A model generated the notes under the pieces. The model was not told where the DNA came from, searched no databases, and saw nothing but the letters and a program-made list of their open reading frames with translations. Positions 1-12,041 of a stretch of DNA of 29,948 bases are shown piece after piece. The stretch lies in NCBI GenBank assembly GCA_016946835.1, contig JACVTC010000422.1:1-29948 (forward strand), given 5' to 3'. The position numbers and the translations under genes were made by a program. The number at the start of each line of letters is the position of its first letter. Position 1 is the stretch's first letter. The stretch is from Neocallimastix lanati (nom. inval.) (lineage: Eukaryota > Neocallimastigomycota > Neocallimastigomycetes > Neocallimastigales > Neocallimastigaceae).

Positions 1-1
1 T

Positions 2-971
2 GATGAAAACGGAGAAGATCCATTATCTTCTATTCCACCAGAGGATATTGAAAAACTTCAAGCTGAAGTTGAAGCTGAAAAGAAACAACTTTTAGAATCC
101 AAGGATATTGCTAATGAAGAAAAACAAAGAATTATTAAATTAGAAGAAAGAGTAGATGAATTAGCTAAGGAAAGGCAATCAAGAATGGAAATGTCATCAA
201 AATTAAAGAAGATGGAAGAAAATTATTAATTGGTGGAGTTAATATTTTTGATAGGGTAAACTCACAGCAAAGAGAATTAGAAGAAACTCAATTAAAGATT
301 GAAGAAAAGAGACGCATTGAACGTGAACTTCAACGACAACTAGAATTAAAACAAGAAACACAGCTTCAAATGGAAGAACACTATGCTTCCCTTCAAGAAG
401 AAGCTGATGTGAAATCAAGAAAATTACAAAAATTATGGAAACGTTTCCAAGCACTAAAATCAGAAATATGTGATTTACAAGATGAATTCCGTAAAGAAAG
501 AGAAGATCTTTTAGATACTATTCGTGAAATCTCTAGAGATTTGAATCTTAAAACTTCCATTATAGAAAATTTCATACCAGAAAAAGATAGAGCAAAAATC
601 GAAAAACGAGTTTCTTATGATGAAGAAAACGATGAATGGATTCTGGCCCCATTAACTCAACTAAATCTAATTAATAAAGTAAAACGACCAGTCTCACTTT
701 ATGGATTACGTTACCCTACCTCGCAGTATGCCAAAACAATAATGCTTGCATCAGCAGAACGAGGTAGTTTTATGAATAGTCATGCCAGAAGCCATAATCA
801 TCATAGTTATAACTATGAATATGACTATGATTTAGATATACCAGATGAAGTATGCATGAGATATAAAATGAAAATATTATATGTATTCCCATGGATCTTC
901 CAGAAAGAACAACATTTAAAGTTAAGGCAGAAAATAATGTAGGTGGTATGTCTTCAGAAAGTGAATGGTAG
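2..971 (+). CDS. KIF3B: Kinesin-2 motor subunit KIF3B-like, C-terminal part (two frameshifts)
   Basis: Kinesin-2 heteromers drive anterograde intraflagellar transport along axonemal microtubules. Only the stalk and tail lie here; the motor domain is beyond the left edge. Residues 1-190 of the fragment are charged coiled coil, with the family motif KLLIGGV near 220-240. Next come IIENFIP (about 560-580), a YDEENDEW acidic patch, KRPVS, and near the end ENII then DLPERTT. These match the KIF3B tail order (ENFIP, FDEEEDHW, KRPVS, ENIV, DMPSRTT) better than KIF3A. The frame breaks twice, each time explained by one missing A: in the A-run 219-222 and in 865-868. With both corrected, the reading is 323 residues and ends at TAG 969-971; uncorrected, the second frame stops at 942. 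Because homology continues across both breaks, assembly error is more likely than a pseudogene. Family assignment is firm; KIF3B over KIF3A is likely. Confidence 0.9.
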
Positions 972-1339
972 ATTATTTAATACAAAATAGTATTTATTTA
1001 TATTTTAAATTTTTTTTTTTCACATAAATATAATATTAATTGAAGTATATTTCACTTTTATACATAATTAATTTAATTTATTTAAATCTAATAGTAATTT
1101 TTAAATCTATTAAAATATGTTATATATATAAATCTGATAAAATAGATTATAGAATTGAATATATTAATTTAAATATAAATATATTAATATACTTTTAATC
1201 TAATTTATGTTATCAATTTAAAATTTTTTATTTTAATAAAATATACACAAAAGTAAATTTATACTAAATTTATAAATATTTATTTATTATTTATTTTTAA
1301 TTATTTTTATTAATGTTATTATTGAAATTATATAATAAA

Positions 1340-1377
<38 letters not shown>

Positions 1378-1649
1378 CTAAAATTCAATACAACTACAAT
1401 TCTATTTCTATATAAAATAAATAACTCTTATTTAAACTAATACTTTAATTAAAAAATTAATCATTATGTATTATTTTGTTATTAAATATATGTTTCATTC
1501 GAATTTTCAATTCTATATTTAATTTTAATTATAATTTTATAAGACTTTTAATGTTTATTTGTAGTATAAGTAAAATTTTATTTTTATCAAAAAATATATA
1601 TATTTACTAATCTATTAATAATTTTTTTGGATTTTTTTATTTTTATCAA

Positions 1650-1683
<34 letters not shown>

Positions 1684-2114
1684 TATAAAATCTATTAAAC
1701 TTATTGATAGAAATTTAATACATTATTATTTATCTTAGATAGTAATAAAATTTTTATTTTATTCAATTTTTTTTTAGAAAAAAAAATATATAATAAAATT
1801 GAATAATTATAAAAAATAAAATAAAAATAATAATATATTACAAAAATGAAAAAATGACTATATAAAAATAAAAATAAAAAAAAATTAAATAATTTAATTG
1901 TTAAATAATGGCACTAAACAAAATTTTAAGCCTTACTTTTACATATTATTATTATTTATGATTATTTCTTTTTATAATTTATACTCTATAGTTTTCATAA
2001 AATTAATAATAATTATGTTTTACTCTTCTGTTTATATTCATAATTTATAAAAAAAATTTTTTTTTTTTTTTGATAATTTATTTTTAGGTATCAATTATAG
2101 TTTATTTTTGAAAA
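972..2114. other. AT-rich convergent intergenic region
   Basis: This lies between the 3' ends of the kinesin gene (+) and the C2H2 gene (-). It contains a 33-nt poly(A) run at 1342-1374, a further A-run followed by (AT)n at about 1650-1686, and a T-run near 2050-2070. I see no coding signal, RNA gene or conserved motif. The T/A tracts presumably include both 3' UTRs, but no cleavage signal can be singled out against this background. Confidence 0.7.
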
Positions 2115-4028
2115 CTAAACAATAATTGAAGTATGTTGCATTGCATTATTGTTATTATTACTAAGTTGTTGAACGTTTGAAGCTGGTGCAGTAACTGCTG
2201 CACCAGTTGTTTGAGCGACAGGGGTATTAGTAACATTATTCTTTGCATTTTTTCTAGTTTTTCTAGTTTTATCCTTACGATGAGTCTTCTTATGTTGAGC
2301 TAAGTTATCAGATCTTGAAAAACGTTTATGACATTCATCACAAGCAAATGGTCTTTCACCAGTATGAACTCTATTGTGTCTCTTTAAATGTTCAGAACGC
2401 TTAAACACTTTGCCACAGCCTTCATAAGGACAAACAAAGTGCTTAGCATTACTATTGAGAGATACATCACGAGTTACTCTTCTACCTCGTAAAACTGGTT
2501 GTGGATGAATATGTGGAGATGAAATAGCATTTGAAGTAGTTGTTGGAATAGTTTGATTCATATGATTTATGCTATTATTAACAGCTTCGGAAAGTAATAC
2601 ATGAGATTGTTGGACTGGAGTAGAAGAACGAGATACTGGTGCACTTACACTAATATAATTATTAGTGACTTGATTAAGTGGAACTGAACTTGGATTAATA
2701 TTCATAGAAAGAGGAGAACCAACTATTGGAGCGTTGTTCATATTCATTTGACCTTGCATATTTGGTTGTGAACCATAAGTTGGATATGAGTATTGGTGAA
2801 CTGGTAATGGGGTAAAGTTTTTGTTAACAGGTATTGAAATCGGAGCTGATGCATTTCCAGTTGATGATATAGATGTAGATTGTACTAAAGGTGATGGCAC
2901 ACTTACAGTAGAGTTAGAAATCATTGGTGATGGAACATTAATAGTAGTATTAGAAATCATTGGTGATGGAACATTAATGGTAGTGTTAGGAATCATTGGT
3001 GATGGAACATTAATGGTAGTGTTAGGAATCATTGGTGATGGAACATTAATGGTAGTGTTAGGAATCATTGGTGATTGAACGTTAATAGTAGTATTAGAAA
3101 TCATTGGTGATTGAGCATTAATAGTGCTATTAGGAACCATTGGTGACTGAACATTAATAGTGCTATTAGAAATCATTGGTGACTGAACATTAATAGTGCT
3201 ATTAGAAATCAATGGTGATGGAACATTAACAGAAGAATCTGAAATAACTGATGATGAATATTGAATAGCTGGAGATTGAACCATTGGAGAATTGTTATGA
3301 ACTGGAGATTGAGTATATGAATTTGATTGTTGTTGAACAAAAGAAATAGAATTACTATCACGTTGTGGAATAGATGTGTTAATTTGAGTACTCATTGGTT
3401 CATTGATTTGTTTTTGAAGTTGTGAAGTGTATTGAGGAATTGGTTGCTGTGGAAGTTTGACAAAATTTTGTTGATTATGTTGTGGTTCCTGCGGTTGGTT
3501 TTGTTGTAATGATTGCATTGGAGGTGAAATAATATGTTGTGGGTTTTGAATAGTTGGAGTTGGAGAACTACTTTGTGAGAAAGCTTTAAATGGTGAGATA
3601 GTGCCCATTTGACTATTTTGTAGTGTACCATTATTATAAAAAGTATTTTCATATGAGCTTGGAGTCATCGAATTATTTGGAAGAGAAAGTGGAGAAGATA
3701 CATGATTTGAATTCATTAAATATTGACTACTATTATTTGGTGATTGATCTAATAAAGATGATGAATAATCTGGAGTTGGTGGTAATGATTGATTGTTACT
3801 ATATTCTTGGTTTAAAGAAAAGTTATTTTTATATTTCATTTCGTTATTCCTAGATATATTTGAACATCTATCAAATAATGTATATTTTTTGTTATAATTA
3901 TCACTTTGTAATGTATTCTTACTATTAAAACAAGTTGGGTTAGAATATGGAGAACTATTTTCATATTTAAAAGAGTTTTCCATATAGATAGATTTTTCGT
4001 TTTCAAATAAGAATTCAAAATCAGACAT
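2115..4028 (-). CDS. Two-finger C2H2 transcription factor, Msn2/4-like DNA-binding domain
   Basis: Uninterrupted 637-residue reading frame without introns. The start is the first ATG of the frame (4026-4028), followed by MSDFEF. Residues 1-500 are low-complexity, rich in Asn, Ser, Gln, Pro and Thr, as in fungal activation regions, and include a 12-residue tandem repeat (see the 36-bp repeat entry). Two adjacent C2H2 fingers occupy about residues 530-583: [19 protein letters not shown] and [17 protein letters not shown], joined by the TGERPF linker. Recognition residues are RSEHLKR and RSDNLAQ, the same pattern as yeast Msn2/Msn4, which bind the stress response element AGGGG. A basic stretch ([13 protein letters not shown]) directly after finger 2 may be a nuclear localisation signal. 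The tail is TA- and N-rich. A nuclear regulator is certain by fold; a stress role is inferred from finger residues only. No Msn2-specific activation motif was recognised. Confidence 0.9.
   Translation of the reverse strand: MSDFEFLFENEKSIYMENSFKYENSSPYSNPTCFNSKNTLQSDNYNKKYTLFDRCSNISRNNEMKYKNNFSLNQEYSNNQSLPPTPDYSSSLLDQSPNNSSQYLMNSNHVSSPLSLPNNSMTPSSYENTFYNNGTLQNSQMGTISPFKAFSQSSSPTPTIQNPQHIISPPMQSLQQNQPQEPQHNQQNFVKLPQQPIPQYTSQLQKQINEPMSTQINTSIPQRDSNSISFVQQQSNSYTQSPVHNNSPMVQSPAIQYSSSVISDSSVNVPSPLISNSTINVQSPMISNSTINVQSPMVPNSTINAQSPMISNTTINVQSPMIPNTTINVPSPMIPNTTINVPSPMIPNTTINVPSPMISNTTINVPSPMISNSTVSVPSPLVQSTSISSTGNASAPISIPVNKNFTPLPVHQYSYPTYGSQPNMQGQMNMNNAPIVGSPLSMNINPSSVPLNQVTNNYISVSAPVSRSSTPVQQSHVLLSEAVNNSINHMNQTIPTTTSNAISSPHIHPQPVLRGRRVTRDVSLNSNAKHFVCPYEGCGKVFKRSEHLKRHNRVHTGERPFACDECHKRFSRSDNLAQHKKTHRKDKTRKTRKNAKNNVTNTPVAQTTGAAVTAPASNVQQLSNNNNNAMQHTSIIV
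2887..3246 (-). repeat. In-frame 36-bp minisatellite, 10 units
   Basis: Ten head-to-tail 36-bp units start at 2887, 2923, 2959, 2995, 3031, 3067, 3103, 3139, 3175 and 3211. They encode, on the minus strand, a 12-residue unit of the type [12 protein letters not shown] within the C2H2 factor. The central units are the most alike ([12 protein letters not shown] repeated), and the outer ones have drifted. All units are 36 bp, so the reading frame is kept. Confidence 0.95.
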
Positions 4029-7000
4029 TTTTATATACTTATATATTATTCTTAAGGTATTTTTTATTTTTTATTTTTATTAAATTTTTAAAATTTTACT
4101 ATAACTATTATTTTTATTTTAAGCTTTTTCAATATTTATATATCAATTAAATCTTACTTTTTTATACTATTTTTTCTTTATTATTATTATTATAAATTAT
4201 TCATTTTCAAAATGAATTTTATTTTAAAAAATATTATAATTTAATAATGTTACTTTTTTAAAAATAAATTATAAAAATAATAAACTTTCAATAATTTATA
4301 AATAGATTTTTTAGTATTTTATATTACTAATCAAATTAGAATAACTTTTCCAATAACAAATAATTAATAATATAAAATATAAAAATAAAATAAAGCAATA
4401 ATTTAAATAACTAATTTATTAATATTTATTTATAAATGTATATATATGTTATATAAAATATATTCTAAAGTATTGAATATAACTTTAATTAAATAATCCT
4501 TTATTTTAGTTATGCTTTTTTTTTGTTGTTGCCTATTTACTTCAAAATAATATTTGTTTGAAAATAAATAGAATAATAAAACTAATACTATCAAAAATCC
4601 ACAACTTTTCTAATAAAATTTAAATAAAAAATTTTTTATAATTAAAAAAAAAGTTGATTATAAAATTTTTTAAGTGATTTTTTCTTCCTTTTATTGACAA
4701 ATATTTGAAATTTTATTTTTTTTTTCATTTCATTGGATAATAGAAAAATATATTAAAAAAAAAATTTTTTTTTTATATAATAGTTATTAATATCATGATT
4801 TACTATTTTAGAATCAACTTTTTATAATTATTAAAGTTATTATAAATATATAGTTTAATATTAAATAATTGTAATATTATTATATAATTTTAAATTTATA
4901 TAATTTAGTATATTATATATAATTTATAATATTAATAATCCTATTAATTAATATATATATGATTTAATTTACTAAAAATATTTTCACTAATATTGTAATT
5001 GTATTGTATTGTTCTACATTAGAAAATACTATTTTTTTAATAATTTAAATTTATACATTATTGATAATATTATTTTTTAATATATAAAAATTATAATTAT
5101 TTAGCTTTATTTCTTTTATTTATTAAATTTTATATTATCAATTATTAATTATTGATCTGTAATAATACTAACAATTAAAAAATAAATCTAAATAAAATAT
5201 TAAAAAACTTTACCGTAACCATGTATATATATATTAAATATTTGACAAAAATTAAAATAAATAATATACAATTAAAAGAACTTTATAAGCAATGTAAATT
5301 TAAAAAGAAATATTAATGAAGAAAACAATTTAAAATGAATAATTTTATATATACAGATTTTACGAACTAATAATTATTTTTATCGCATTATACTATCATT
5401 AGAGTACTAATTCTAATCATTAATTATTTAAAATATACTCAAAAAATATATGCACAAATAATAAATTTAATAAATTTTAATGTATTATTAAAACATATTC
5501 TGATTAAATATTCATAAATTTAAAATTGTTTAAATTTTCAATTCAAGATTAAATTAATTTTTATTATTTATAATATTAAAAATGTTTTAATTAGTAGTAA
5601 GGTGGATACCTATTAGAGCATATTTTTCATTATTCGTTTTTAACAAATAAAGTAATGACATTTTTTTTAATATAATATATTAAACAAAAGTTTAATAATT
5701 TTAATAGTTATTAATATCAAATTTCTAAAAATTAAAAGATAAATATATATTTTTAGCCGCAAACGATTTTAAGCCAATTTTATTATATTGCTTTAAATTT
5801 AAATTTTATATATTAATAAATCAAATTAGTAAAATATTCATTTTATTTTAAAGTTTTCTTTTTCTAAAAAAAAAAAAATTAGAAAATAGGCCGCAAAAAA
5901 AGTTATAAAGATTAAATTCAATATTTGATAAAGCAAAATATTATATTTAAATATTATAAATAATTTAATATATATATATTAAGTCCAAATATTATTAATA
6001 TTATTAATGCGACTTATTTAATTTTATTTGATTGGATAATAATCATAAATCTTTTTAGTTTTTACTAATAAATAAGTTTTATGGCTTATAGATAGTAGTG
6101 GAATAAAAATGTTAATAATATTAATATATTATAATATTAATTTATAATATAAAAAAGAAAAACAACATTAATAAACTTTATATAGAAGTTTTATGAAATT
6201 TACTTAATATAGATTTTGTAATTAATTCAGTATAATTTTTAATAGTTTTTGTTAAAAAAAAAAAAAGCACAAATTAAAAATTTTAATTTATAACGGTATT
6301 AGTTTTAATATATAATTAAATATTTTAAATTTTAGTTAATCTATTTTATGAATAGTTATCAAAATATACTAAATAATAAAAAATTATTAACAAATTTGTA
6401 ATTTTGTATTCTCATAGTTTTCTAAATTAAATACTTAATAGTAATTATTTAAACTTTTTTAGTTCAAAATATCATTTTTACAAAATATGATATTAGAAAT
6501 AATAAATATCATTAAAAAATATAGTTTATTTATTATTTTATATAGTAATTTCTAGTACTAATGTTTTTCTATTTAAATATTAATCTTATTTTTATGTTTA
6601 TCTATATAAATTATAACTGTTTATAATTATTTATTTCAAACATACTTTATTGCTAAAATGAACAATTCTTCTTATTTCTTTCAAAAAAAAAAAAAAAAAG
6701 TAATAATAATAATCATTTGTATACATTATACAAATATATTTTAAACATTTATGATTAAAAAAAAAATATTATATATTTTTATAATAAAAAAATTAAATAT
6801 ATATATTACTAATAATAAAAAATTTATAGTTAAAAATCAATAAAAATTATCAAAAAATATAAAATTTATGATACATAAAAAATTTATAAAAACTAACAAT
6901 TTATAGTTATAATATTAATATATAAAAATGGTAATTGTTTTATTTTTATTATGGCATAAAAAATAATATTAATAACTAATGAATAATTTAACGGAATGAA

Positions 7001-9653
7001 AATTCAAATATTAATATACATACAAGTAAAGATAAATTTTATTATGGTCATGGAACTCTTAAAATTGAAATTTAATATTCATAGATATTTAATTTCTTTA
7101 TATTTAATTTCTTTAGGTTTGAATTTTTAATTCCAATAAAATTAGAATAATAATTACAATGATAAAATATATTAAATAATGTTTTATAATAATATTATGC
7201 TTCTAATATAGTAAGATTATCTTTTAATTTGCATTGATATTCTAATAATTTATTATTATCATTATTAATTTTTAATATTTTTTATACAAAAAAAAATAAC
7301 AAAATAAAGTTGTTTTATTATTTAATTTTACGTATATAAGTTATTGTTTAGATTAATCAATTTATCATAGTAATAAAATAACAATATTATTAATTTATTA
7401 ATAATTCAAACATCAACTATACTATTTTTAAATAAAAGTTTTATTATTTAATTTAATTTAAAATGTAAATTATTTATTAGCATGATTTACATTATAATTA
7501 GTAATAAAGTTCATGATATAAAAATGATACAAAACATATTAAAATTTTATAATTGTATTAAATTAATATTAATAATAATCAAGTTTCAATAATAAAAATA
7601 ATCATTTTAATATTAAAAGGTTAGAATATTGTTTCATATTTCATATATTAAATAGCAAAAAAAAATTAATACAAACATAATTAATATATTATAAATTTCT
7701 TCATTTATTTGCTTGTTCATTTATGTATTTAATATTATTAGTTATTATTACTAATATTATTTATTATTATTTATTATTTATTATTATTAATATTTATTAA
7801 TAATTATTTTTATTCATTATTATTATTTATTATTATTATTCATTATTATGAACTAAAAATTCAAATATATATTTTCATATTTTTATTTAATAAGCTTTTT
7901 TATTATTTTATATATAATTTTTTAAACTTTATATTATTATTAGCATTTGAAAAAAATGCAAAATAAATTTTAATTATAGAATATATATAAATATATAAAT
8001 AATTATTAAAATGTCTCAAATACTTTAAAATATGTTATATCATCAAAATTTGGTAATATGACAAAAATATATAAATATATATTTATGTATAAATTTGGAA
8101 ATTTTACTAAAACGTGCTAAATAATAAATTCTTTTTTTGAATTATTATTATTAATTATTAAATATTAATTAATTAATTATCATTATTGTTATTACTATTA
8201 TTAATACTATTATTATTTTATAATCAATATATAACTATTATTAATTATACAAATATGTTTTATACATGGACAAAAATCAATATTGCCATATATAATTTTA
8301 TATATTAAATATTTTATTGAAAAATCGTATTTTATAAAAATATATTAAAAAACATTTTTCATTTTTTTTTACAAATATAATTTTTATTCTTTTAAGTCAT
8401 ATTATATATTTTATAATTATATAGAAAATTTATGTTATTTACCTAATTTTAAAATCAATTGACTCTTTGAATTATTTCCACTTTTAAAATTTAATTTTTT
8501 TTTAAAAAAAATTTTTATAGATTTTTTTCTTTAAAAATCTATAAAAGGAAATACATAATATACGAAAAATTACACAAAATAATATATATAAATATGTTAT
8601 AACCTGTTATAACCACAATTAATATTTATTAATATGCTATACAATATATTTGATTGATAAATAAATACATTATTCATAATATATTAACAATTAATTTTAA
8701 ATAAAATAATATTTATATTAATATTTATATTAAAAAATTTAATCAAAAAAAGAAAAATAAAAAAATAAAATATATAAATTTTAAATGAAATATATTATTG
8801 GCCTTTCTCAAAGTAAATTACCAAAATAAAAATACTTTCTCCTATATTTTATTAGTTTATCGGGGAAAAAAATGGTAAAATGAAAGTTATAAAACTTTAA
8901 AGGTAAAAGATATTAAACATACATAAAATGAATTAAATATTTATTTTAAATAATAATTTGATGATATGACAACTCCTATAATATAATTAAATTTTATAAT
9001 TAAAAATATACAAAGAATAAAAAGAAACCATTTTTATTCCCCCTATATTACCAAAAAAAATTAATATTTAGATAATAAATAAAAATACTAAAAATTAAGA
9101 AAAAAGAAATAATTAAATTAATATAAAAGAATAAACTATATAATGAGTTAAATATTTAATATAATAAAAATGTAATGACAAACATATTTAAATATTATTT
9201 GAAAAAATTAATAATATTTACTAAAATTGTTGAGTAATACATTTTCATTAACATAGAATTAATTTAGAAGAAATTTGTATTGCTAACTATCATATCAAGT
9301 AATGGTTAAACTGGATAAAAACTATATATACTTAAAATTTTAGTAATTACATATTATTTATTTATTATTATTTTTTTTTGTTTGTTTGCTATTTCTAATA
9401 GTATTATTATTATTATTATTATAATTATTATTCAAAATTATTATTTATTTTTATTATAGTTAACTATTATTATATATTATTATTATTTATACTACTTATT
9501 TTAATGCTTTATCATTTATTATTACTTTTTATAGTTTTATATATTATTCATTAAATTTCTGTTTTTAACCTGGTTTATTTACTAATATATCTTTTTATCA
9601 TTAAATTTTAAATATGTAAGTTATTGATTTTTTTATTTGACTTATACAAATAA

Positions 9654-9785
9654 AATTCACTTATGTATTTAGGAATATAAATAATTAAAAAAAAAAAGAA
9701 TTCATCTATGTATTTAGAAATATAAATAATTAAAAAAAATAGAATTCATCTATATATTTAGGAATATAAATAATTAAAAAAAAAT
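9654..9785. repeat. Tandem repeat, 3 copies of 44-45 bp
   Basis: Three copies start at about 9654, 9699 and 9743, each beginning AATTCA(C/T)(T/C)TAT and running through TATTTAG(G)AATATAAATAATT into an A-run. Copies differ by a few substitutions and by A-run length. It is non-coding. Confidence 0.85.
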
Positions 9786-10459
9786 AATAATAATGATTTA
9801 ACCATAATAGTTCTTTTTATTTATCTTATTTAATCTACTTTTTTTACCGTCCATTTTTTCTTATCTCATAATGTTTAATTAATTAATTATTATCACAAAA
9901 ATAAAGTTTGATTTTATTTAAAAATATAAATATTGCCGTTTTTAATGAAATTTTTAATTTTTATCATTTTAACCGTTAGAAGTTTTTTAAAACGCCGCAT
10001 TTTTAATTTAAATTAAGCTTTTTTAGATTTTTATGATGGAGATTTACTAATTTAACTTTTTTATAAATTATAAATTTTTTATATTTAAAAAGTTATTTTT
10101 TTTATATTTTATTTTCAATATAATTTATATAAAAGATTATTGTCAAAATTTTTATAATAAATACTTAAATTACAGAAAATTATAATATATAGTAATAAAA
10201 TTTTATAATGAAATAATAATAGATAATCATATACTATTTATTCAAAATATAAAAATTAATACAAAAAAAAAAAAATTATATTTTAATTATTAATATAAAA
10301 TTAATACATTTGTTTTTTATATTTATTATTTTATATTTATAAATTATTATATGTATATATTAATTTTGAACAATATATTATATCTTCGAAAGTTTTTAAA
10401 TAATGAATTTTGAAGTATTTTAATATATTAATAATAAAAATATACAGTGTAACATCAAA

Positions 10460-10462
<3 letters not shown>

Positions 10463-10516
<54 letters not shown>
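10463..10516. repeat. (ATT)n microsatellite
   Basis: About 18 uninterrupted TTA/ATT trinucleotides in non-coding sequence. Confidence 0.95.
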
Positions 10517-10519
<3 letters not shown>

Positions 10520-10561
10520 TATATATTTCTGATAATTTTTTAGCAGATTTATTTATTATAA

Positions 10562-10610
10562 ATATTTCATATATCTTACATATCGTATATATGTAGGATA
10601 TTTATGAAAT
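10562..10610. repeat. Imperfect inverted repeat (hairpin potential)
   Basis: ATTTCATATATCTTACATAT on the left is mirrored by TATATATGTAGGATATTTATGAAAT on the right around a CG centre, with one small bulge and a mismatch. It stands out from the surrounding random A/T because both arms share ATTTCATA and TACATAT. No gene is adjacent. Confidence 0.6.
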
Positions 10611-10759
10611 TGTAGATTTTGATAATATTTTCTCTATAAATAAAAAATTAATTACACATTTGTTAATACTTCGCTTATTATATTTCATTAACTATTAATC
10701 TTTTTTATTTAAATTTTTTATTTCTTTATAAAAAAAAAGAATTATGAATAAAAATATTT

Positions 10760-11400
10760 AAAAAAATTTTTTTTTATTCGTACCATTTATTATATTTTAT
10801 ATTATTTAAACTAATACATTCTTCTTTCTTTTAAAACCGAACTGTTCTGGTCTAATAATTCCATGAGAAAAAGCATAGTCCAAAATTCTTTCAGTGATAA
10901 TTTTTAACAGAATATTTAATATTACAATCTAAAGTGATTATTACAATCAGAAAGATCCCCGTTCTCTATAACTGAAACAATAGAAGCAGAATTCAATTCA
11001 TTAATCACCATACCAAATTTTATTAAAAAATAAAAATAGTCATTTTTTGTATTTGAACCTGATATTCGTAGTGCATTTGGAACTTCTACTGAATTACTTA
11101 ATAGTGTTAGTTTAATGTTTTCAAGAATAGGAAGTTATATTTTCCCAAATAATAAGTAACCTCTTGGTTAGAATCATTCTGAGAAGAGATGCTATTCTCA
11201 GAATTGAAAATGCTTTAAAAAATTCTGTTGGTATACCATCAGGAACAAATACTTGTTATTTTTCATTGAGAGAACAGTAGAGTGAATTTCTGACATTGAG
11301 AATGATTCTTTAGAAGAATATCTTTCATATAAATAATTAATAGAATGGTCTTAGATGAAATTTTTCGATCTTTTCTAAAATAACATTATAAAACTTCTAG
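10760..11400 (-). pseudogene. Decayed non-LTR retrotransposon reverse transcriptase fragment
   Basis: Read on the minus strand from high to low coordinates, pieces of a LINE-type reverse transcriptase appear in changing frames: FSMSEIHSTVLSMKNNK (about 11310-11255), VPDGIPTEFFKAF (about 11245-11205), NGDLSDCNN (about 10960-10935), LKIITERILDYAFSHGIIR (about 10910-10850), PEQFGFK and EECISLNN (about 10850-10800). This is the conserved order of the N-terminal part of the RT domain in non-LTR elements (PDGIP, then KGDxxxCxNYRGI, then EQFGFR). Stops and frameshifts separate every piece, and the catalytic YADD region and the endonuclease are not visible. It is an old, dead relic. Exact clade cannot be assigned by eye; the ends are approximate. 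Confidence 0.85.
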
Positions 11401-11584
11401 TATATCTTTAGAAATTCTAAAGTTCTAATAATTATATTATTAAAAAATAGTATCAATAATAATTTTTTTATTTTTGGTATCATTGTATTAATGTAACATT
11501 GGATAGGAATATTATTACACATTAATGTAAATTAGAATATAAAATAATAATTTGTTAAAACATGTGAAATAAATGAAAAATAAG

Positions 11585-11645
11585 TTCAAATGTATTGAAA
11601 CATATTATAATATAATTATTGTATGAGTCACAATGTAATAATATA
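11585..11645 (+). repeat. Left copy of a 60-bp imperfect direct repeat
   Basis: Begins TTCAAATGTATTGAAACATA and contains (A/T)GAGTCACAATGTAATAAT. It is about 80 percent identical by eye to 12537-12597 in the same orientation. The MITE-like element lies between the two copies. Confidence 0.8.
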
Positions 11646-12041
11646 AAAAATTTCTGTAACAGATTAAAAGCCTTATATGACTCTTAAACATATTCTTAGC
11701 AAAAAGTATTGTTTGCTAGATATAATATTATGTCAAAGAAAAATAATTAGAAATTTTAAATTTTGATTAAAGTTGCACATTATGTCAATTTAAGGAAGAC
11801 TAATAAAACTGCTCGAACATGTGAAATGATCAAAATTAAAAAACTCGTAAAAATATAAAATACTTTATTGAAGAGAATTATCTCAAATAAAAGCTAATTA
11901 AGAATGGATATAAATAATAGTTTAATAATATCATTATAAAATAAGATAATTTTATATACACATATTCACCAGAAACCAATTCATTCAAAAAGAATAACTA
12001 TGTTTTAGGAGGAATGTTTGAATATGTGAAATATGAGAGAT

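Larger units (their letters stand above)
4029..10759. other. Gene-poor AT-rich desert
   Basis: About 6.7 kb upstream of the C2H2 gene with almost no G or C and stop codons in every frame. Its first few hundred bases presumably hold the C2H2 promoter. I found no reading frame, tRNA or recognisable protein relic. Separately listed within it are a 45-bp tandem triplication (9654-9785), an (ATT)n tract (10463-10516) and an inverted repeat (10562-10610). Patches with slightly more G/C (5590-5640, 5750-5910, 8800-9050, 9840-10030) gave nothing recognisable. Confidence 0.7.

Noticed and set aside
1342-1374. Poly(A) runs as retroposon tails (also 13196-13227, 13917-13955, 29579-29638)
   Set aside because: No coding relic, 3' UTR or flanking duplication could be linked to them; long homopolymers are frequent throughout this window. 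Only 22602-22629 has such support.
2821-3078. Open frame opposite the C2H2 factor repeats
   Set aside because: It is the antisense reading of the 36-bp repeat, open because the unit length is a multiple of three.
5750-5910. Two GCCGCAAA motifs standing out in A/T sequence
   Set aside because: Only two copies in the same orientation, with no extended similarity around them; no gene nearby.
8815-9050. Possible inverted pair GGGGAAAAAAATGGT and ACCATTTTTATTCCCC
   Set aside because: The match is short, A-rich and loosely spaced (about 160 bp); no further pairing outside it, so not called an element.
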